A DNA stretch of 64,000 bases from Desulfofalx alkaliphila DSM 12257 (lineage in GTDB: Bacteria > Bacillota > Desulfotomaculia > Desulfotomaculales > Desulfohalotomaculaceae), in assembly GCF_000711975.1 (NCBI RefSeq), contig NZ_JONT01000012.1, positions 27,967 through 91,966 on the forward strand. The letters run 5' to 3'. Positions 58,960 through 64,000 of this stretch are shown one piece after another. The notes under the pieces were generated by a model, which ran no database searches, was not told the DNA's origin, and saw nothing but the letters and a program-made list of their open reading frames with translations. The position numbers and the translations under genes were made by a program. Position 1 is the first letter of the stretch. Each line of letters opens with the position of its first letter.

Positions 58960-59655
58960 ATGCTGAAAACCATTAAAGTGCTGACCTATAATATCAGACA
59001 TGGGCTAGGGATGGATAAAAGGGTGTCCCTTGAGCGTATTGCCTGGATTATACTCAGTACACAGGTGCACCTGTGCGGCTTGCAGGAAGTGGATAAACAC
59101 AATCCCCGCAGTGCACTGATCCACCAGGCTAAGGAATTGGCCAGACTGTGCGGCATGTACTATGCCTTTGGAGGAAATGTAAAAGCCGGTCCAATTGCCT
59201 ACGGCAATGCAGTGTTAAGCAGTTTTCCAATTGTCAGCTATAGAAATTACCCTTTGCCCGGCACCGGAGAGAAAAGAGGGTTACTGGGGGCTGAAATTAA
59301 AGCAAATGGCAAAAGGATAAGTTTTTTTACAACCCACCTGGGCTTAAATGCTGAACAGCGGCTGGAGCAGGCCGGAAGGATTAGGGAAATAACAGACAGC
59401 AGCCGGGGTCAGGTAATACTAACCGGAGATTTTAACGAAGAGAAAAAGGGCCCGGCCGTAAAGCTGCTACTTAAGGACAAAAGTCTGATCAACTGCCTGC
59501 CGAACAAGGGCTCTGTATACACCTACCCGTCTATTGAGGCTGACAAACACATAGATTTTATAATGGCGGCTAAGCACTGCAAGGTGCGTTCCGCCAAGGT
59601 GATCCAGAGCCTGGCCTCGGATCACCTGCCCTATTTAGTTGAACTCAGATTGTAA
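58960..59655 (+). CDS. Endonuclease/exonuclease/phosphatase family protein
   Basis: 231 aa. EEP fold: VLTYNIRHG (Asn/Glu metal site), CGLQEVD, FTTHLGLN, ILTGDFNEEKKG and C-terminal ASDHLPYLVEL. All catalytic residues present. Substrate is open: DNA, phospholipid headgroup or inositol phosphate. ATG 58960 with GGGGTG upstream. Confidence 0.85.
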   Translation: MLKTIKVLTYNIRHGLGMDKRVSLERIAWIILSTQVHLCGLQEVDKHNPRSALIHQAKELARLCGMYYAFGGNVKAGPIAYGNAVLSSFPIVSYRNYPLPGTGEKRGLLGAEIKANGKRISFFTTHLGLNAEQRLEQAGRIREITDSSRGQVILTGDFNEEKKGPAVKLLLKDKSLINCLPNKGSVYTYPSIEADKHIDFIMAAKHCKVRSAKVIQSLASDHLPYLVELRL

Positions 59656-59693
59656 GACAGGACCCTTGTCTTAGGGATATGGCCGTTAAGATG

Positions 59694-59728
59694 AAAAAAC
59701 CCCCTGGGGCATAGCCCCCGGGGGTTTA
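59694..59728. terminator. Bidirectional terminator
   Basis: Near-perfect AAAAAACCCCCTGGGGC / GCCCCCGGGGGTTTA stem between converging genes; overlaps the stop of the SleB-like gene. Confidence 0.85.
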
Positions 59729-60493
59729 TCTTGGATAACAAAATATTAAGTTGCCGTGGGTAAAGGCCACCGGCAGTGAGCCTAAGTAACTGTTGTTGGA
59801 GCCTTTGTCAAAGAAAAACAGTGCGCCGTTTGTGGGGTCTTTACCTTTTAATGCTTCCTGGGCTGCAATGTAGCAGCATTCCGGTGCAGGCCTGTTAATT
59901 TTCCCTGTTTGGGCCGGGCCAAACTGCCTCGGTTGATAAATGACATCCCTAATGCTGTTGGGAAACAGAGGGCTTTGCACACGGTTTATCACCACGGCAG
60001 CCACCGCCACCTTGTTGGTGTTAGGTTCACTGCCTGCTTCGGCACAAATCAGCCTGGCCAATAGGTCTAATTCCTCATCGGTACAAGGAATGCATCTTTC
60101 CTCCGCCTCCCTGCTGGGTGTCAATAAAACCCGGCTGGGGTGGATGGCGGCACCGGCCAGATGATTGGCCGCAACAAGTGTCTGTGTGGTTGTGTCCAAA
60201 GATAATGCGATTTGGTACAGGTTGTCGCCGGGTACCACTAAATAACCTCTGGTATTAGATGGCAGTACATCCTCTTTGTCGGGAATGATGAGCTGCTGGC
60301 CCGGCCAAATTCTTGTGCTTTTTAGTTGGTTGGCCTCCATTAACCGGTGAATGGTGGTGCCATGATTAACACTGATAGAAAATAAAGAGTCGCCGGGCTC
60401 CACGGTGTATGTTGCAGCAAAGGCTTTGGTGGGCGGTGCGAGCATTAAACTTAAGAACACTGCCAGCATTAACAAGCGATATGTTAACTTCAT
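59726..60493 (-). CDS. LysM-domain cell-wall hydrolase, SleB/CwlJ-type
   Basis: 255 aa. Signal peptide (about 1-26, ending AFAATY). Two LysM domains (YTVEPGDSLFSISVNHGTTIHRLMEANQL, and GYLVVPGDNLYQIALSLDTTTQTLVAANHL). C-terminal SleB-type hydrolase: LLARLICAEAGSEPNTNKVAVAAVVINRVQSPLFPNSIRDVIYQPRQFGP with the catalytic Glu, ending in FFFDKGSNNSYLGSLPVAFTHGNLIFC. Likely a spore-cortex or septal lytic transglycosylase. Confidence 0.9.
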   Translation of the reverse strand: MKLTYRLLMLAVFLSLMLAPPTKAFAATYTVEPGDSLFSISVNHGTTIHRLMEANQLKSTRIWPGQQLIIPDKEDVLPSNTRGYLVVPGDNLYQIALSLDTTTQTLVAANHLAGAAIHPSRVLLTPSREAEERCIPCTDEELDLLARLICAEAGSEPNTNKVAVAAVVINRVQSPLFPNSIRDVIYQPRQFGPAQTGKINRPAPECCYIAAQEALKGKDPTNGALFFFDKGSNNSYLGSLPVAFTHGNLIFCYPR

Positions 60494-60655
60494 AAATTAA
60501 ACTTCCCCCTTAAAATAACAAAAAGCTGTCAATTATAACGGTAGGGGCGGCAATAATTTGCCCCTTTGGTTACGGCTACCATTTTACTAAATTGACAAAT
60601 AAAGTTCTACCCTTAAAAAATGTCTTTATTGAGGGTATTTACTGTTCTATCATTA

Positions 60656-60734
60656 TTGACTATTGATTTAGTTGTGATATAATAATATTCCGGGCCAGCT
60701 TGAAGTTGATTTTATGCTGCCGTTTAGCTATAAT
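60656..60734 (+). promoter_or_regulatory. Two candidate promoters for tRNA-Arg
   Basis: Distal TTGACT-16-TATAAT (60656-60683) and proximal TTGATT-17-TATAAT (60706-60734). The proximal one would start near 60741, 11 bases before the mature tRNA. Confidence 0.55.
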
Positions 60735-60751
60735 ACTTTGGTGAGCATTTG

Positions 60752-60826
<75 letters not shown>

Positions 60827-60844
60827 TAACTAACGTAAGAGTTG

Positions 60845-60880
60845 CCCAGTAGCTAGAGCAGGCTTCTGGGTCTATTTTTA
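60845..60880 (+). terminator. Terminator after tRNA-Arg
   Basis: CCCAGTAGC pairs with GCTTCTGGG (one mismatch), followed by TCTATTTTTA. Confidence 0.5.
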
Positions 60881-60912
60881 TATATTTTAAAACAGGGTAA
60901 GGGGGCGAATTT

Positions 60913-61206
60913 ATGGAGACGATGGCGATTATTTTTAATATGCTTCTGCTTTATTTTATATTTAGTTTTGCATATCGCTATTTTGTAAAGCCCAAACAGG
61001 ATGAACATAAAACCCAAAATGCAGGCAATGGACAAGTTAATATAGCAGAAAAAACGGAAGAAAAAAACTTAGTAGAAGACAAGATATGCGGTGCTGTGGT
61101 GCCAAGGTCTCAGTCATACATTGTGGTCAGGGATGATGAAGAGCATTACTTTTGCAGCTGGGACTGCAGGCAAAAGTTTTTAGACAGTCAGCAAGAAGAC
61201 CAATAA
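60913..61206 (+). CDS. Membrane-anchored protein with YHS/TRASH-like cysteine domain
   Basis: 97 aa. N-terminal membrane helix (about 5-22), then a charged linker, and a C-terminal metal-type motif DKICGAVVPRSQSYIV...HYFCSWDCRQKFLD, the spacing of a TRASH/YHS-like domain (Cys, then Cys-x3-Cys). It may sense or carry a metal at the membrane. GGGGGCG site before ATG 60913. Unknown family role. Confidence 0.7.
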   Translation: METMAIIFNMLLLYFIFSFAYRYFVKPKQDEHKTQNAGNGQVNIAEKTEEKNLVEDKICGAVVPRSQSYIVVRDDEEHYFCSWDCRQKFLDSQQEDQ

Positions 61207-61238
61207 ACCCCTTGAAGGCTTTCAAGGGGTTCCGTTTT
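61206..61238 (+). terminator. Terminator
   Basis: AACCCCTTGAA/TTCAAGGGGTT stem and TCCGTTTT. Confidence 0.7.
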
Positions 61239-61258
61239 GAAGTGGAAAAGTCACCTTT

Positions 61259-61315
61259 AAAAACCTTAAAAGGCAGGTTGATTGGTAAGCAATTGACCTG
61301 CCTTTTAAGGTTTTT
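61259..61315. repeat. Long perfect inverted repeat (20-bp arms)
   Basis: AAAAACCTTAAAAGGCAGGT and ACCTGCCTTTTAAGGTTTTT, separated by TGATTGGTAAGCAATTG-type sequence (17 bases). Too long for an ordinary terminator and not next to a gene end; perhaps the remnant of a small mobile element or a processed hairpin. Confidence 0.75.
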
Positions 61316-61322
61316 ATCGTAT

Positions 61323-61422
61323 TAAGGCCGCGGCAGTCATTATGCCGGCTTGCACGGAATAATATGTCCCTGGGCAGAAAAGGAAACTGCCGGGATAATG
61401 CTGTAATGGGATATCCGGCCTA
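61323..61422 (+). ncRNA. Candidate structured RNA, class unknown
   Basis: Within 100 bases four pairings nest: AGGCCG (61325-61330) with CGGCCT (61416-61421), CGGCA (61331-61335) with TGCCG (61342-61346), TCCC..GGCAG (61367-61377) with CTGCC..GGGA (61387-61395), and GGATA (61393-61397) with TATCC (61412-61416, partly in competition). No class I know fits. A ribosome site and 13-codon frame follow (61471). Confidence 0.3.
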
Positions 61423-61743
61423 AGCTTCTTACCTAATAAAGGGAAAAACCTATTAAGGGGGAGAAAGTTTATGATATATGAAGATAAAGTGTCAAATTTG
61501 CAGCCTAATTAACCGAAGAGAGATCATTTTGCCCCTTGACTGACTTGAAATTTTCCCAAAAAACACTGGTGATATCAAAATGATGTGATATTAATGTTAA
61601 AATAGTAATTGTTTAGTTAATTAATAATTAACTTGACCGATTTGACATAACCGCTGCTTGAAGTGAACCCCATTTATTCCATGGGTTTTATTTTTGGACT
61701 TAAGCTTATCAATTTAAAGTATGTAGCGGGAGGTAACTTAAAA

Positions 61744-62136
61744 ATGAGTTTTTTAAAAAAAATCACCGAGCAAGTTACTGACATAAGCAAAAAGTCGCAA
61801 GAAATGGTTGGCGTAACAAAATTAAAATTGGAGCGCTCCCAAATTGAATCGCAAGTAAATAGTAGTTTTAAAGAACTGGGGGAGCAAGTTTTCATTTCTT
61901 ATTGCAACAACAATACAGATGGAGACGCAGTAATAATTATTTGCGAAAAAATCAAAAAGTTAAAGGCTAGAATTGAAGAAATAAATCAAGAGATCGAAAA
62001 TATAGCTCCTAGAGAAACCCTATGCCCCAATTGTGAAGCTAAAATTATGTCTAATGTTCATTTTTGCAGTAAATGCGGTCATAAGATTAAAGACGATAAT
62101 GCCTCACAAGAAGGAGTTTCAGGAGCGGAAAAATAA
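61744..62136 (+). CDS. Coiled-coil protein with C-terminal zinc ribbon
   Basis: 130 aa from ATG 61744, GGGAGG upstream. N-terminal MSFLKKITEQVTDISKKSQEMVGVTKLKLERSQIESQV coiled coil, second coil KIKKLKARIEEINQEIENIAP, zinc ribbon CPNCEAKIMSNVHFCSKCGH. Same layout as the protein at 56725. May scaffold membrane or stress factors; unknown. First of a small unit with the membrane gene at 62171. Confidence 0.78.
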   Translation: MSFLKKITEQVTDISKKSQEMVGVTKLKLERSQIESQVNSSFKELGEQVFISYCNNNTDGDAVIIICEKIKKLKARIEEINQEIENIAPRETLCPNCEAKIMSNVHFCSKCGHKIKDDNASQEGVSGAEK

Positions 62137-62170
62137 AAGAAGTAAACACGAATAAAAGGAGGAATGAGTA

Positions 62171-62758
62171 TTGAGTGAAAACGGCAATACCCAGGCAAGT
62201 GATGTAGGGGATTTAACCAAAGGCTATATAGGGTTTAGCAAAATATTCTTAAATGACCCTGAACCGTACCTTGTTGAGCGGGGCGGGGGGTATAAAGCTA
62301 TCGGAATGCTTACCATAGCCTTATTCATAATAGTCAAAATGTTCTATTCAATAACGGATTCATTTTCACATTATAGAGTTGTTGGATTTGATTTTATAAA
62401 CATTTTAAGTAAGGTTGCAAAAACCGGTGCAGGTAGACTTATAGCAATATTTATACTCATATATGTAGGGAAAATATTGCTGGAAAAGTGGGGGGATGTT
62501 GATTTTTCTGTCAACGAAATGATTGAAAAGGTTGGGCTGGTACTTATACCTGCGTTTTTTATAGGTATCATAGGACTGCCTTTCTCTCTACTGCAATTTA
62601 CTTTTAGCGGATATATAAGCGGTTTTAGTTATATAATGGAGTTTGTCGGAGTGTTCTTTTTGGGGTTAGTGGTTTCTCAATCCAGAAAAGTGCATACCGC
62701 TTTTCTGTTAGCAGCCTTGTATTATTTTACAGTCCGATTGCTAGGCACATTAATTTAA
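62171..62758 (+). CDS. Integral membrane protein, Yip1-like
   Basis: 195 aa from TTG 62171 with AAAGGAGG upstream. Five membrane segments (about 42-60, 88-104, 122-140, 148-165, 172-190) after a soluble N-terminus; the layout resembles bacterial Yip1-domain proteins that often pair with zinc-ribbon partners, as here. Unknown role. Confidence 0.65.
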   Translation: MSENGNTQASDVGDLTKGYIGFSKIFLNDPEPYLVERGGGYKAIGMLTIALFIIVKMFYSITDSFSHYRVVGFDFINILSKVAKTGAGRLIAIFILIYVGKILLEKWGDVDFSVNEMIEKVGLVLIPAFFIGIIGLPFSLLQFTFSGYISGFSYIMEFVGVFFLGLVVSQSRKVHTAFLLAALYYFTVRLLGTLI

Positions 62759-62763
62759 GCTAG

Positions 62764-62797
62764 ACAAGGGAACGCTTTAAAAGTGTTCCCTTGTTTT
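62764..62797 (+). terminator. Terminator
   Basis: ACAAGGGAACGC / GTGTTCCCTTGT stem (near-perfect) with TTTT. Confidence 0.75.
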
Positions 62798-62860
62798 GTA
62801 GTTAAAAAGGCTTTATAAATGTGTTAAATGATTTGTTATAAAAAAGCGGGGAGGGATGTA

Positions 62861-63289
62861 ATGTATTTAATTTTGTTATTAACAATATTGCTTACCATAT
62901 ACATATCGTATTCACTATATAAAAGTATGGTGATCAAAAGGCATAGAGAAAGCAAAGATTATCTATATATGTGGCAGCCATCTCAAGGGGAGTGGATTGA
63001 GGCTTTAAAAGACAATAAACATGTGATGCCTAAGTGGTTATCGGTGCTATTATTTTTCATAATAATGTTGGTTGCCTTTGGATTATCATCTTTGAGAGAA
63101 GAAGCTGACTTGGTTTCAGTACTATATTATTTAGCTTTAGGTTTTTTTGCATGGTTTCTTGTGGGTAAGTCTATGGCCTTTAAAGCACCCTATACCTATA
63201 TCGTTAAAGAAAATGGCCTTTGGGTATTAGGTGAACCACATTGGCTGGAAAGCGGTTTTGTTAGATGGAAGAGTGTTTCAGAGTTGTAG
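62861..63289 (+). CDS. Membrane protein, N-terminal part of a likely split PH-like-domain gene
   Basis: 142 aa from ATG 62861, GGGAGGG upstream. One N-terminal helix (about 3-20), two more (about 64-80 and 86-105), then the start of a bacterial-PH-like region (YTYIVKENGLWVLGEPHWLESGFVRWKSVSEL). Stops in the middle of that domain; the frame at 63265 continues it. Confidence 0.6.
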   Translation: MYLILLLTILLTIYISYSLYKSMVIKRHRESKDYLYMWQPSQGEWIEALKDNKHVMPKWLSVLLFFIIMLVAFGLSSLREEADLVSVLYYLALGFFAWFLVGKSMAFKAPYTYIVKENGLWVLGEPHWLESGFVRWKSVSEL

Positions 63290-63447
63290 TTGATAAAAAG
63301 AATAATATGATTCTAATACTGGGTTGGATTCGTGGAAGTTCATATAATTTAGTAATCCCTAAAGATATGTTTTATAAAATTGAATATATTATAAGCCAAA
63401 AAGTTAGTCCTAATAAGATTAGCTATTACAAGGAGGATAGAAGGTGA
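63265..63447 (+). CDS. C-terminal part of the split PH-like-domain gene, or overlapping small gene
   Basis: 60 aa from ATG 63265, overlapping the previous frame by 25 bases. MEECFRVVVDKKNNMILILGWIRGSSYNLVIPKDMFYKIEYII reads as the last strands and helix of a bacterial PH-like (DUF5673-type) domain begun upstream. No ribosome site precedes it. Most simply one gene with a single-base frameshift. Confidence 0.5.
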   Translation: MEECFRVVVDKKNNMILILGWIRGSSYNLVIPKDMFYKIEYIISQKVSPNKISYYKEDRR

Positions 63448-63715
63448 AGAATATTAGGAATATTAAGATTATAATATTGTTTCTTTCAATGGTTCTTATT
63501 ACTGTAGGAGTTACATTGTTTAGTAACTTTAGTAACGCAACAACAAATGTAGATGAGGAGTTTCACTTTCTGGGTTCTGACGAAAACAATGATAATAATA
63601 AGGCTCTCGATATTATTAAAAAATTGAGCATGAAATCGAAAAGGCAGATTCCCTGTATTACGATGTAAGCATATTTGAAAATAAAAGGGAAGTTGAAGGC
63701 TTTTATCTTCATTAG
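63444..63715 (+). pseudogene. Small exported protein, frameshifted in an A-run
   Basis: GTG 63444 after AAGGAGG. N-terminal signal or anchor (about 8-24). In-frame it stops at 63668, but from the A6 run at 63618-63623 the -1 frame continues well-composed protein: KIEHEIEKADSLYYDV, then ENKREVEGFYLH, to TAG 63713-63715, at the border of the IS element. A frameshift (true, programmed or sequencing) is likely, and the C-terminus may have been cut by the insertion. Confidence 0.55.
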
Positions 63716-63772
63716 GCGAGAAGACTCCCACTTCAACGAAGCGAAGCGAAGTAAGTGGGAGATGAATCGCCT
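63714..63772 (+). mobile_element. Subterminal hairpin of an IS200/IS605-type element (left end region)
   Basis: AGGCGA (63714) and TCGCCT (63767-63772) enclose CTCCCACTT (63725-63733) pairing with AAGTGGGAG (63753-63761). The loop holds GAAGCGAAGCGAAG, a short tandem repeat. Such imperfect hairpins mark the ends of IS605-family elements, and a TnpB gene follows 73 bases later. Confidence 0.65.
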
Positions 63773-63844
63773 TAACTATATTTACTGAAAATAATATAGA
63801 TTCAGTAAAGTATAGTATAATATAGTTAGATGGGAGGTGAAAAA

Positions 63845-64000
63845 ATGTATTTTTGTATCAAACAACAGCTAAATGGTTTAACCAAAGAAGAATACTTGAC
63901 CCTTAGAGAACTGTGCCGTATTGCCAAGAACATATACAACGTCGGATTGTATAATGTTAGACAATACTATTTTGAACACAAGGAATTTCTTAATTATGAG
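63845..64000 (+). CDS. tnpB: TnpB-family (IS605 OrfB) RNA-guided nuclease, N-terminal 52 codons only
   Basis: ATG 63845 with GGGAGG 8 bases upstream; open to the window end. The sequence MYFCIKQQLNGLTKEEYLTLRELCRIAKNIYNVGLYNVRQYYFEHKEFLNYE (shown in parts in this entry) matches the TnpB N-terminal wedge-domain helix, with the conserved LCRIAKNIYNVGLYNVRQ pattern. No TnpA lies upstream in the element, so it may be a tnpB-only (IS1341-like) unit. RuvC and zinc-finger parts lie off the edge. Confidence 0.75.
   Translation, partial: MYFCIKQQLNGLTKEEYLTLRELCRIAKNIYNVGLYNVRQYYFEHKEFLNYE

Noticed and set aside
61471..61512. 13-codon frame after the structured region
   Set aside because: Too short and without support; may be a leader peptide but nothing shows it.

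Overview
The window reads as chromosome of a low-to-mid-GC, anaerobic, endospore-forming Firmicute, most like the Desulfotomaculum/Peptococcaceae group (inference). Support: a spoIIR gene, a LysM + SleB-type cell-wall hydrolase, a Tat-exported [FeFe]-hydrogenase lipoprotein with HybA-like and NrfD-like partners, many 4Fe-4S proteins, FeoAB, AdhE, frequent TTG/GTG starts behind strong AGGAGG sites, and many compact rho-independent terminators. No rRNA, prophage or CRISPR array is present. There is one tRNA (Arg, CCG), and a TnpB-encoding IS605-type element begins at the right edge.

Layout. 1-3.1 kb (minus): M23 peptidase (cut by the window edge), flavin-reductase-like protein, THUMP RNA methyltransferase, small hypothetical. 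3.1-3.4 kb: tandem 93-bp palindromic repeats. 3.5-10.4 kb: spoIIR, YkgJ-type and YlbF-type proteins, a PrcB-domain lipoprotein, a metallophosphoesterase and unknowns. 10.4-13.1 kb: a five-gene operon of zinc-ribbon, NifX-like, two ferredoxin-containing MinD/Mrp ATPases and a second NifX-like protein. 13.2-26.4 kb: a CNMP-binding/AAA/patatin fusion, glucosaminidase, HAD phosphatase, ilvE, nitronate-monooxygenase-like gene, acetyl-CoA synthetase, a LytS/LytT-type two-component pair, then acpS-nnr-alr. 26.9-31.3 kb: YeiH-type transporter with a 55-aa membrane partner, UspA, membrane hypotheticals, a second metallophosphoesterase, and a GIY-YIG gene that looks leaderless. 31.3-35.3 kb: thrC converging on an 802-aa H-cluster-like/GGDEF/HD-GYP protein. 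35.4-40.6 kb: CBS and DsrE-like proteins, amidohydrolase, nitrilase, HI0933-family flavoprotein. 40.7-45 kb (minus): the hydrogenase operon and a ferredoxin. 45.1-47.2 kb: an uncharacterised six-gene operon behind a perfect 17-bp palindrome. 47.8-50.4 kb: adhE. 51.9-55.5 kb (minus): feoA-feoB, a nicotianamine-synthase-like methyltransferase and a flippase-like membrane protein, behind two Fur-box-like sites. 55.8-60.5 kb: a Rossmann-MCP fusion, zinc-ribbon coiled-coil protein, GNAT, Sir2, EEP nuclease, SleB-like hydrolase. 60.7-64 kb: tRNA-Arg, a possible structured RNA, small membrane proteins, two broken or split genes and the start of the tnpB element.

Themes. Hydrogen and redox metabolism (exported hydrogenase, ferredoxins, AdhE, acetyl-CoA synthetase) sits near signalling proteins built from redox-type sensor modules: an H-cluster-like domain driving c-di-GMP domains, and a nucleotide-binding fold driving an MCP tip. 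These fusions, the Feo-linked nicotianamine-synthase-like gene and the structured intergenic elements are the best candidates for new biology. Gene starts were chosen by Shine-Dalgarno placement and several differ from the longest open frame.
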